Shown: positions 1-6,024, counted from the first letter of the stretch. The stretch is DNA of 6,328 nt from Candidatus Shapirobacteria bacterium CG09_land_8_20_14_0_10_38_17 (GCA_002774085.1 PEZH01000036.1:1-6328), one strand, 5' to 3'. A program made the numbers and translations. The notes: generated by a model not told the origin, from the sequence alone.

Positions 1-290
1 TCCGGCCGGAGCAGGGCAATAGTTTCATCATCTACCGCCACCAGCATTCCCTGGCTTTCTAAGCCAAAGATTACTTTTGTTTCTAAATTGGCGAGGATGA
101 CAATTTGCTGGCCGATCAGTTTTTCGGGTTGGTATTGTTTACCAATGCCGGCGATAATTTGCCTTTTTTCTTCTCCTAAGTCAACTTCTAAGCGCAACAA
201 CTTTGGTGAATCTTTAATTTTCTCGGCAACGATCACCGTGCCTGCCCTAAGATCTAATTTTTGGAATTCTTTGAGGGGAATTTTTTTCAT
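1..290 (-). CDS. tRNA-binding domain protein, MetRS beta subunit / Trbp111 type (3' end cut by window edge)
   Basis: The 96 visible residues form an OB-fold tRNA-binding domain of the kind found at the C terminus of methionyl-tRNA synthetase or as a free protein (Trbp111, MetG beta subunit). By family, it binds the outer corner of tRNA and raises the synthetase's affinity for tRNA. Signature stretches seen are DLRAG (13-17), SPKLLRLEVDLG (28-39), IIAGIGKQYQPEKLIGQ (45-61), ANLE (67-70) and ESQGMLVA (78-85). The reading frame opens with ATG exactly at the domain start (MKKIPLKEFQKLDLR), and a stop codon lies only 4 nt upstream. It is therefore a stand-alone protein and not the tail of a long MetRS. 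The family is about 105-115 residues long, so only the last 10-20 are missing. The upstream SD is weak (GGGATAG). Coupling to the small ORF that ends 3 nt before it is possible. The family is secure, but the split between MetRS partner and general tRNA-binding protein is not. Confidence 0.85.
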   Translation of the reverse strand, partial: MKKIPLKEFQKLDLRAGTVIVAEKIKDSPKLLRLEVDLGEEKRQIIAGIGKQYQPEKLIGQQIVILANLETKVIFGLESQGMLVAVDDETIALLRP

Positions 291-293
291 AAT

Positions 294-440
294 CTATCCC
301 GAGACAAGAAGCAAACCGCCTAAACTTAAAAAGCCTATTTTCCAAAATTTGCCTGAAGAATTGTTTTCTTTGACCATATTCTTAAAAAGATTATCTTTTT
401 TTGGGAGCTTTTTGTTAAGAATTTCTTTTTTTCTTGTCAT
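294..440 (-). CDS. Possible small protein with a C-terminal membrane segment (doubtful)
   Basis: This open frame encodes 48 residues if started at the ATG at 440. The first 30 residues are rich in lysine and asparagine. Residues 32-48 (FWKIGFLSLGGLLLVSG) are hydrophobic and run to the stop, so the product would look like a tail-anchored peptide. The frame stays open upstream to an ATG at 506, but that part is encoded by palindromic repeat DNA and is unlikely to be genuine. The ATG at 440 also lies at the very edge of a repeat (rc CCAGAATGAC). A shorter start at 377 gives 27 residues beginning MVKENNSS. No start has a clear SD. The stop is 3 nt from the start of the tRNA-binding gene, which favours a real, coupled gene. 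No family is recognised, and it could equally be chance open frame. Confidence 0.35.
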   Translation of the reverse strand: MTRKKEILNKKLPKKDNLFKNMVKENNSSGKFWKIGFLSLGGLLLVSG

Positions 441-479
441 TCTGGTAATCCGCCAGCTGGCGGAGCATCCAGAATCGTC
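436..479. repeat. Palindromic intergenic repeat with CCGCCAGCTGGCGG core
   Basis: A perfect 14-nt palindrome, CCGCCAGCTGGCGG (450-463), is flanked by outer arms GTCATTCTGG (436-445) and CCAGAAT (469-475). Together they make an interrupted hairpin. The first 29 nt (436-464) recur exactly, in inverted orientation, at 6257-6285. The left end supplies the ATG proposed for the small ORF at 294-440. Confidence 0.85.
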
Positions 480-488
480 TAAGGATGG

Positions 489-537
489 ATTCTGGCCCTG
501 TACCATTCGATACAGGGCTAGAGCAAGCCAGAATGAC
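489..537. repeat. Palindromic repeat, second hairpin of the 441-683 patch
   Basis: Outer arms ATTCTGGC (489-496) and GCCAGAAT (527-534) enclose inner arms CCCTGTA (496-502) and TACAGGG (511-517). Read on the minus strand, the right end is GTCATTCTGGC, the same head as the neighbouring repeat at 436, but the inner arms differ. The structure is a long imperfect hairpin with no T tract on either side, so it does not look like an intrinsic terminator. Confidence 0.75.
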
Positions 538-555
538 GACTACGGATGACTTTAC

Positions 556-604
556 CGTCATCCTGAACTTGATTCAGAACGTCATCCTGAACTTGATTCA
601 GGAT
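556..604. repeat. Tandem 22-nt direct repeat with hairpin
   Basis: A 22-nt unit starting CGTCATCCTGAA is present twice without mismatch (556-577 and 580-601), with a 24-nt period. The second copy forms a clean 8-bp stem, ATCCTGAA (584-591) with TTCAGGAT (597-604), around loop CTTGA. It belongs to the same GTCATYC-headed style as the other repeats in the window. No coding or terminator role is visible. Confidence 0.85.
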
Positions 605-617
605 CTTCTTAAGAATG

Positions 618-640
618 ATTCTGGCTTTCGTCAGAATGAC
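618..640. repeat. Short hairpin repeat ending in CAGAATGAC
   Basis: The arms ATTCTG (618-623) and CAGAAT (632-637) surround an 8-nt loop. On the minus strand the element starts GTCATTCTGACGAAAG. It lies about 45 nt downstream of the stop of the gene at 684-1361. It lacks a following T run, so it is listed as a repeat and not as a terminator. Confidence 0.6.
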
Positions 641-683
641 AACTAATGTCGCAAATGTATCTTAACTTATTCAGAATTTGTAT

Positions 684-1361
684 TTAGGAAATGAATGTTT
701 CTAAATATTCTTTAATTTTTAACTGTTCTTTTAAAGAATTTTCCAGTTCAATGGCGATAAGAGGGGCAAAAAAATCTTTGGGGAAATTTTTAAGATAATC
801 AAGCTCGTTTAGGGTTTTAAGAAAATGGGCGCTTTTGACCAAGCCAAATTGGGGGTGGTTAAAAACTTTTTTTCTGACGGCGCTTATGTGATTAGCGCCG
901 ATGGGATATTTCTCAAGAAGCTTAAGATATTTTTTATAGCGGGAAGAATTAAGATTACGGTCATCTTCTAAATGAGAGAGGTCAAGACAAACTCCCACCC
1001 ATTTTTTAATTTCTTCTTCAGTAAGAGGAAAACCACTGTTTTCTAAATAGATCTGTTTGGAGTAAGAGGATAGATTATATTTTAAAGGGAATTCTTTCTC
1101 ACTGTGGATATTAAAAGCTTTAGTTTGGTAGTTTTTGATTAAAAATTCTATTTCCTTAAGGGTCATGTCGGAGCGGAGGTGGACAAAGGGAATTTTTTTT
1201 AAGCCGGTTTTTTTAAGTTTAGAGTAGCACTCTTTCCTCTCTTCGAAGTTAAGGCCGGTTAAAAATAAGGCGGCTTCTTTAATATTTAATTTGTCAATTT
1301 CTTCAATTTTTTGCCGCCAGGAAGAATCGGTGGTGGTAATGGTTACTAAGATTTTTTTCAC
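684..1361 (-). CDS. Uncharacterised probable TIM-barrel protein (sugar isomerase/AP-endonuclease-like)
   Basis: With the GTG start at 1361 the product has 225 residues. It opens with a strand-like segment, MKKILVTITTT, which suits the first strand of a beta/alpha barrel. The start chosen lies 10 nt after the upstream gene's stop. A TTG at 1394 would extend the protein by 11 residues and overlap that gene, and neither start has a strong SD. Strand ends carry polar residues at regular spacing: H61 (FVHLRSD), H86 (FNIHS), E107 (IYLEN), D127 and H130 (CLDLSH), H158 (GANHIS), H179 (SAHF) and E205 (AIELEN). This pattern is like the Glu/Asp/His metal site of xylose-isomerase-like barrels. That is inference from the pattern, not a confident family match. 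There is no signal peptide or membrane segment, so it is probably cytoplasmic. It is probably the last gene of the clpB transcript. Substrate unknown. Confidence 0.75.
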   Translation of the reverse strand: MKKILVTITTTDSSWRQKIEEIDKLNIKEAALFLTGLNFEERKECYSKLKKTGLKKIPFVHLRSDMTLKEIEFLIKNYQTKAFNIHSEKEFPLKYNLSSYSKQIYLENSGFPLTEEEIKKWVGVCLDLSHLEDDRNLNSSRYKKYLKLLEKYPIGANHISAVRKKVFNHPQFGLVKSAHFLKTLNELDYLKNFPKDFFAPLIAIELENSLKEQLKIKEYLETFIS

Positions 1362-1371
1362 TTGTCTGTTG

Positions 1372-1782
1372 TTATGTGATTTGTAGACTTTCAAAAAGGT
1401 TCTTTAAAGAAGCGATTCGGTTTAACAAAAAACCCTTGGGGTCATTTCTTAATTCTTCAGTGCCTAACCAGTAATTGGGATTATATCTTTTTCTAATTGG
1501 ATCGCCGTGTTTAGGGATATCAAGCGGTGCTATTTGGTGTAAAACTAATCTTCTTTTTCTCATTTCTTTTTCAAGAGCTGATTTTATAGCCGGGTTGTGG
1601 TTGGCTTCTCTCCAAGCATTAGCGGCGTGGGCAAATAATTGCAGGTCGCTGATTTCCCCTTCTTCAGATTGCTTTACCGCGTCATCTAATCTATCAATAA
1701 TTTCATTTTTTGACAGAAGATGCTCCGGTGTTTGTTTTCCTTCTTGATTTGAAATGGGTGTTTCTTCGTTAAAATTGGTCAT
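1372..1782 (-). CDS. Hypothetical protein of 136 residues, downstream of clpB
   Basis: I do not recognise this family. The protein is soluble-looking, with no signal peptide or membrane segment. It has a polar, probably disordered N terminus (residues 1-25), then helix-like charged segments (about 26-80) with LQLFAHAANAWREANHNPAIKS in the middle. A basic, proline- and tyrosine-containing stretch (DPIRKRYNPNYWLGTEEL) leads to a final helix (GFLLNRIASLKNLFESLQ). The ATG at 1782 is 20 nt downstream of the clpB stop, and its own stop lies 10 nt before the next gene's GTG, so cotranscription is likely. The leader is AT-rich with no clear SD. The opposite strand is also open over 1475-1747, but that frame has no support from gene context. 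Position suggests, but does not prove, a link with ClpB. Confidence 0.7.
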   Translation of the reverse strand: MTNFNEETPISNQEGKQTPEHLLSKNEIIDRLDDAVKQSEEGEISDLQLFAHAANAWREANHNPAIKSALEKEMRKRRLVLHQIAPLDIPKHGDPIRKRYNPNYWLGTEELRNDPKGFLLNRIASLKNLFESLQIT

Positions 1783-1802
1783 AATTTTGGAAAGTTAAAA
1801 AA

Positions 1803-4382
1803 TTAATTTTTAATTTTAAGCGAAAATTGGTTTTTTCTCCCGTTTACCTTGATGGTTTCCCCTTCCTTAATTTTTCCTTCAATAATCATTAAGGCAATTT
1901 TATCTAAGATATTGGTTTGGATGACTCGCTTTAGAGGTCGGGCGCCAAACTGGGGATCGTATCCCAATTTGGCAATTAAAGTCTTAGCGCTCTCATCAAC
2001 AATAATTTTAAGCTGGCGATTGTCCCAGAGATTTTCTTGAATTCTTTTGATTTGGAGATCAACAACTTGGCTGATTTGTTTTTTAGTTAGTTTTTCAAAG
2101 AGAACAATTTGATCTAAACGATTGATGAATTCGGGCTTAAATGTTTTTTGTACCAGTTGCCAAATTTTATCTTGGAGTTTCTTTTTGTTTTCTTCTGTTT
2201 GGATAATATCGTCTCCCAAATTGGAGGTCATAATAATAATTGTATTTTGGAAATTGACAGTTCGTCCCTGGTTGTCGGTAAGGCGGCCGTTGTCAAAAAT
2301 TTGGAGGAATAAATTAAAGACATCGGGGTGAGCTTTTTCAATTTCGTCAAAAAGGATAACGCTGTATGGTTTTCGTCTTACTGCTTCGGTTAATTGTCCG
2401 CCCTCTTCATAGCCGATATAGCCCGGAGGAGCGCCAATTAAGCGCGCCACGGTATGGCGTTCTTGGTATTCGGACATATCAATACGCACCATTGATTTTT
2501 CGTTGTTAAAGAGAGTGTAGGCTAAGGTGCGGGCTAATTCGGTTTTGCCCACTCCGGTTGGACCTAAGAAAAGAAAAATGCCGATGGGGCGATTTTGTTC
2601 GCCGATGCCGGCTCGATTACGGCGGATAGCATTGGTGACTTCTTGGACTGCTTCTTCTTGATTGACAAAGCGCTTATGAATTTCTTTGTCTAAGCGGGCC
2701 AATCTTTTTGCCTCGCTAACCAAGAGGCGGGTGACGGGGATGTGAGTCCAACGGGAAACAACCTTAGCAACCTCTTCTTCATCAATTTCCTGCTTAACTA
2801 AGCGTTTGTTTTGAGGAATTTTATCCCAAGCCGCTAAATTTTTTTTAAGCTCCTTTTCTGTTTTAGGAATTTCTCCGTATTTAATTTGGGCCGCTTTTTC
2901 TAAATTAATTTCCCGTTCCGCGGTTTCTTCTTCAGTTTTTAACTGTTCTAATTTTTGGCGATTGGTTTTTATTTTTTCTAAAATTTCTTTTTGTTCTTTC
3001 CATTTGATTTCTAAACCGCGCAATTTTTCTTTTAGATTAGCAATTTCTTTTTTTAATCCTTGAGTCTTTCCATTTTTAGAAGAGGGTTCTTTTTTTATTG
3101 CCGTTGCCTGGATTTCCAATTGGGTAATCTTTCGCCGCAACTCATCTATTTCTTGGGGAACACTTTGGATTTCGATGGAAAGGGCGGCGGCGGCTTCATC
3201 AATTAAATCAATGGCCTTATCGGGCAAGAAGCGGTCGCTGATATAACGTTGGGAAAGTTTGATGGCGGCAATTAATGCTTCATCAGTGATGCGCACCCCG
3301 TGATGGAGTTGATATTTTTCTTTAAGGCCCCGTAAAATTGCCAAAGTGTCTTCGCTGGTGGGTTCGTCAATATAAATGGGTTGGAAACGACGCTCTAAGG
3401 CGGCATCTTTTTCAATATATTGGCGATATTCGTTGATCGTGGTGGCGCCGATAGCGTGAAGAGTGCCGCGAGCTAAGGCTGGTTTTAACATATTTGAAGC
3501 GTCAATTGTTCCCGAGGTTTCGCCCGCCCCCACCAAGGTATGCATTTCATCAATAAAGAGGATATAATGGCCTCCGGCTCGTTCAATGGTTTGGATGACT
3601 GTTTTTAGTCTTTCTTCAAATTCTCCCCGGAATTTACTGCCCGCTAACATCGCCCCTAAATCTAAGGAGAGAATTTCTTTGTTTTTTAAAAGCTCCGGTA
3701 CATCGCCGCCGACAATTCTTTGCGCCAATCCTTCGACAATGGCTGTTTTGCCTACTCCCGGATCGCCTAAAAGGGCGGGATTATTTTTTCGCCGTCGCGA
3801 TAAGATTTCCATTAATCGGCGGATTTCTTGGCTACGGCCGATAACCGGGTCTAATTTTCCCTCTTTGGCTAATTGGGTAAGGTTGATGGTGTATTTTTCT
3901 AAAGCTTGGTATTTACCTTCTGCTCCCGGAGAATCGGCGTGTTGACCTTGCCGTTGTTGGTTAAAAATTTCTTTAATTTTCTTTTTTTCAATTGAAAATT
4001 GGTCCAAAATATGACGGGCCGAACTATCAATTTCTAAAAGGGCCAAAAAAAGGTGCTCGCCAGTGATGTATTCATCGCCTAATTGGCTGGCTTCTTTTTC
4101 TGTTTGATTTAAAACTTGGTTTAAGGTTGGTGAAGCATAGTTAGCCGCCGCTTCGCCACTTGTTTGCGGCAGTTGATTAATTTCTCTATCAACGGCTTCT
4201 TCTAATTGATTTAGATTTATCCCCTCTTGAGATAGGGCAATGCTAATTATCCCCTCTTTGTCTTCTAATAAGGCTTTTAAAAGGTGAAGGGGGTCAATAT
4301 TGGGCTGGTGTCTTTCTTGGGCTAAGCTTTGAGCTTTGACTAAAGCTTCTTGAGCCTTGGTGGTTAATTTTTCTAAATTCAT
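1803..4382 (-). CDS. clpB: ATP-dependent chaperone ClpB (protein disaggregase)
   Basis: Full-length 859-residue ClpB, matching the usual ~857. By family it forms a hexameric cytoplasmic AAA+ ring that, with DnaK, pulls polypeptides out of heat-induced aggregates. Domains in order: paired Clp-N repeats (about 1-145); NBD1 (about 160-400) with Walker A GDPGVGKT (206-213), Walker B LFIDE (275-279) and arginine fingers R331/R332; a coiled-coil middle domain (about 408-530) containing the YGEIP motif (502-506); and NBD2 with Walker A GPTGVGKT (607-614), Walker B ILFDE (676-680), pore loop GYIGYEEGG (654-662), arginine finger R755 and sensor-2 GARPLKR (813-819). The middle domain excludes ClpA/ClpC, and there is no ClpP-binding loop. 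One variation is seen: NBD1 pore loop 1 reads KFR (250-252), where most relatives have KYR. A strong SD fixes the ATG. It sits between htpX and two unknown genes. No separate promoter is evident. Confidence 0.98.
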   Translation of the reverse strand: MNLEKLTTKAQEALVKAQSLAQERHQPNIDPLHLLKALLEDKEGIISIALSQEGINLNQLEEAVDREINQLPQTSGEAAANYASPTLNQVLNQTEKEASQLGDEYITGEHLFLALLEIDSSARHILDQFSIEKKKIKEIFNQQRQGQHADSPGAEGKYQALEKYTINLTQLAKEGKLDPVIGRSQEIRRLMEILSRRRKNNPALLGDPGVGKTAIVEGLAQRIVGGDVPELLKNKEILSLDLGAMLAGSKFRGEFEERLKTVIQTIERAGGHYILFIDEMHTLVGAGETSGTIDASNMLKPALARGTLHAIGATTINEYRQYIEKDAALERRFQPIYIDEPTSEDTLAILRGLKEKYQLHHGVRITDEALIAAIKLSQRYISDRFLPDKAIDLIDEAAAALSIEIQSVPQEIDELRRKITQLEIQATAIKKEPSSKNGKTQGLKKEIANLKEKLRGLEIKWKEQKEILEKIKTNRQKLEQLKTEEETAEREINLEKAAQIKYGEIPKTEKELKKNLAAWDKIPQNKRLVKQEIDEEEVAKVVSRWTHIPVTRLLVSEAKRLARLDKEIHKRFVNQEEAVQEVTNAIRRNRAGIGEQNRPIGIFLFLGPTGVGKTELARTLAYTLFNNEKSMVRIDMSEYQERHTVARLIGAPPGYIGYEEGGQLTEAVRRKPYSVILFDEIEKAHPDVFNLFLQIFDNGRLTDNQGRTVNFQNTIIIMTSNLGDDIIQTEENKKKLQDKIWQLVQKTFKPEFINRLDQIVLFEKLTKKQISQVVDLQIKRIQENLWDNRQLKIIVDESAKTLIAKLGYDPQFGARPLKRVIQTNILDKIALMIIEGKIKEGETIKVNGRKNQFSLKIKN

Positions 4383-4387
4383 AATAG

Positions 4388-4393
4388 TCCTCC
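4388..4393 (-). promoter_or_regulatory. Strong Shine-Dalgarno of clpB
   Basis: On the minus strand GGAGGA stands 5 nt before the ATG at 4382. This near-ideal site decides the clpB start. Its upstream edge touches the first copy of the 33-nt direct repeat, so the repeat lies right against the ribosome binding site. Confidence 0.85.
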
Positions 4394-4475
4394 GTTATCC
4401 CTGAAATGAATTCGGGGCAGGCTTTGAGGGCTTTGCCGACTTTCCGTCATCCCCGAAATAAATTCGGGGCAGGCT
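4391..4475. repeat. Diverged 33-nt direct repeat between htpX and clpB
   Basis: Two 33-nt copies (4391-4423 and 4443-4475) differ at 3 positions and are offset by 52 nt. Each contains an imperfect palindrome. The better one is CCCCGAA (4451-4457) with TTCGGGG (4463-4469) around loop ATAAA. Copy 1 is weakened by a C-to-T change (CCCTGAA). The pair fills most of the 118-nt gap. Neither hairpin is followed by a T run on the transcribed strand, so there is no sign that transcription stops before clpB. Confidence 0.85.
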
Positions 4476-4500
4476 CTGACCCCGCCATTTGATTTTTATC

Positions 4501-5391
4501 TTACATCATTTTTTCTAATTCTCTCACTCTTTTTTCTATTGGCGGATGGGTGTTAAATAACTTGGCCATTCCTCTAACTGTTCCTTTAATGTTAAAAGGG
4601 TTGCTGATATAAAAATGGGCGGTGGCAGAATTGGCGCTATGTAAAGGAATAGTATTTTGGGAAATTTTTTTCAAGGCGTTAATTAAGCCTTGAGGCTGGC
4701 GGGTGATCATTGCCGACCCGGCATCGGCCAAAAATTCTCGTCTTCGAGAAATGGCTAATTGAATTAATTGACCAATTAAAGGAGAAAGGATAGATAGAAT
4801 TATGCCTAAAATAAGAAAGATTCCCCCTCCTTGGTTGCGATCATTGTCGCGCCAGTAAAGTGAGCGCATGAAAAAGTTAGCTAAAATACTGATACTGCCG
4901 ATAAGAATGGCGACAATAGCAAATAATCGGGTGTCAAAGTTTTTAATATGAGATATTTCGTGGCCGATAACTCCTTCTAATTCAGTGCGATTGAGGGTAT
5001 TCAGAAGACCGCGGGTGACGCAAATGTTAGCATGTTGAGGGTCACGGCCACAGGCAAAAGCATTAGGAGCTCTTTCGTTATTGACATAAATCTTTGGTGT
5101 GGGAATTCGGCTAACCAAACTAAGATTTTCCACGACGGTATAAAGAGTAAATTCCTCGTTTTTATCAATCGGGTGGGCACCGGCCATTGCTAAGGCAATC
5201 TTATCGCCATGAAAATAACTTATTAAACTCCCTCCGCCGGAGAGGAGAAATGCCAGCACTACTCCCCATAAACCCCAATTTAAAGCTTGAGAAATAATCC
5301 AACCAACGCTAACAACAAAAATAATGAAAAAAGCAATAATTATTGCTGACCGTCTTTTATTACGGCCGATTTGCTCGTAGACATTAAGCAT
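4501..5391 (-). CDS. htpX: Membrane zinc metalloprotease HtpX (peptidase family M48)
   Basis: This 296-residue protein has the full HtpX layout. By family it is an inner-membrane zinc endopeptidase that degrades misfolded membrane proteins, with its active site facing the cytoplasm. The N terminus VYEQIGRNKRRS is typical of the family and supports the ATG at 5391. Membrane segments lie at about 16-34, 40-58, 157-176 and 190-213. The zinc site is HEISH (H144, E145, H148), with the third ligand E219 in REFLAD (218-223). Conserved PNAF (109-112) and the C-terminal THPPIEKRV (281-289) are present, so it appears catalytically intact. It follows lemA by 48 nt, a common pairing, and precedes clpB. 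It has no SD. Its promoter lies so close that the transcript should be almost leaderless. A CIRCE-like operator overlaps that promoter, suggesting heat-shock control. Confidence 0.97.
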   Translation of the reverse strand: MLNVYEQIGRNKRRSAIIIAFFIIFVVSVGWIISQALNWGLWGVVLAFLLSGGGSLISYFHGDKIALAMAGAHPIDKNEEFTLYTVVENLSLVSRIPTPKIYVNNERAPNAFACGRDPQHANICVTRGLLNTLNRTELEGVIGHEISHIKNFDTRLFAIVAILIGSISILANFFMRSLYWRDNDRNQGGGIFLILGIILSILSPLIGQLIQLAISRRREFLADAGSAMITRQPQGLINALKKISQNTIPLHSANSATAHFYISNPFNIKGTVRGMAKLFNTHPPIEKRVRELEKMM

Positions 5392-5401
5392 GAGTTGCTT
5401 T

Positions 5402-5431
5402 ATTATAACTGTTAGCAGTTTATTTTGTCAA
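5402..5431 (-). promoter_or_regulatory. Consensus sigma70-type promoter of htpX
   Basis: On the minus strand a perfect -35 box TTGACA (5426-5431) and a perfect -10 box TATAAT (5402-5407) are separated by 18 nt. Only 10 nt separate the -10 box from the htpX ATG. Transcription should start near 5394-5396, leaving a leader of about 3-5 nt. AT-rich DNA lies upstream. The promoter sits in the short lemA-htpX gap and would let htpX be expressed independently of lemA. Confidence 0.85.
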
Positions 5432-5438
5432 CTGCTAA
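5412..5438. promoter_or_regulatory. CIRCE-like operator (probable HrcA site) on the htpX promoter
   Basis: A perfect inverted repeat, TTAGCAGTT-N9-AACTGCTAA, covers 5412-5420 and 5430-5438. The classical CIRCE operator of the heat-shock repressor HrcA is TTAGCACTC-N9-GAGTGCTAA. Arm length, 9-nt spacer and the outer TTAGCA/TGCTAA are identical, and only the three inner positions of each arm differ, with the change matched in both arms. It covers the -35 box and most of the promoter spacer, where a bound repressor would block polymerase. It ends 1 nt before the lemA stop codon. The symmetry is direct observation; HrcA as the binder is inferred from similarity. hrcA itself is not in the window. 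Confidence 0.75.
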
Positions 5439-5439
5439 T

Positions 5440-6024
5440 TTATAACTTTACCGTTGGACTTTTAGTTTCTTCGGCGGTAACGCTGGTAGCTTCTTCTGTT
5501 TCGGGCATTGCCAAACCGGCCTCTTTTTTAAATTTAAATAGATTGGCAACTAAATTGCTGGGAAAAGTAACTAAGCGGGTGTTATAATCGGCGGTTAGAT
5601 CAATTAGGGTGCGTCGGGAATACATGATCTTATCAGCCGTATCGCGCAACTCGTCCATTAATTTATTGACAGTTTCTGAAGCCTTAAGTTCAGGATTGCT
5701 TTCTAAAATTACCCTAATTGGATTAAGGGCTTTGGTTAACTTTTCTGATGCGGCCATCATCGCTTGAGCGTTATTGCCTTGAGTTGCCTTAGTTATTTCT
5801 GTTCTTGCCTCGGTGATTTTTTGATAGATGTCTTTTTCGTGCTTAAGATATCCCTTAGTTGATTCAATTAAATTGGGGATTAGATTGGACTGTCTTTTAA
5901 GTTGGTTGCCAATTTCTTGAATTGAAGCCCCAATTCTGGTTTTAGCGGTGACAAAAAAATTATAGTTTTGCCAAAAATAGAAAGCAACCACCGCGGAAAC
6001 GATTAATAATATAGGTAATATCAC
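5440..6024 (-). CDS. lemA: LemA family protein
   Basis: This 194-residue protein has one N-terminal membrane anchor (about 2-18) followed by a helical-bundle domain, the standard LemA architecture. Family hallmarks are QLKRQSNLIPNLIESTKGY (41-59), LESNPELKASE (107-117) and DYNTRLVTFPSNLVANLF (146-163). The C-terminal 25 residues are polar, rich in threonine and glutamate, and look disordered. The molecular role of LemA is not established; genes of this family are often found beside htpX, as here. The GTG at 6022-6024 is taken as the start because an in-frame TGA lies 9 nt upstream and a strong SD stands 9 nt before it. The stop codon is 1 nt from the CIRCE-like operator that controls htpX. 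Read-through into htpX is possible, since no terminator with a T run is seen between them. Confidence 0.95.
   Translation of the reverse strand: MILPILLIVSAVVAFYFWQNYNFFVTAKTRIGASIQEIGNQLKRQSNLIPNLIESTKGYLKHEKDIYQKITEARTEITKATQGNNAQAMMAASEKLTKALNPIRVILESNPELKASETVNKLMDELRDTADKIMYSRRTLIDLTADYNTRLVTFPSNLVANLFKFKKEAGLAMPETEEATSVTAEETKSPTVKL

Noticed and set aside
441..506. Extension of the small minus-strand ORF up to the ATG at 506
   Set aside because: The extra 22 residues are encoded entirely by repeat palindromes.
88..549. Plus-strand open frame of 153 codons
   Set aside because: Its first part is antisense to the clear tRNA-binding domain and the rest runs through palindromic repeats; the translation has no recognisable domain.
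436..640. CRISPR array or intrinsic terminators
   Set aside because: The repeats are of different types, unevenly spaced and self-palindromic without unique spacers; no hairpin is followed by a T run.
1475..1747. Plus-strand open frames opposite the minus-strand genes (also 1849-2040, 2122-2331, 3586-3945, 5390-5587)
   Set aside because: They are antisense shadows of the 136-residue gene, clpB and lemA, with low-complexity translations and no context support.
4383..4500. A second CIRCE-like site upstream of clpB
   Set aside because: No TTAGCA/TGCTAA inverted pair is present in the gap; the only palindromes there are the CCCCGAA-type repeats.
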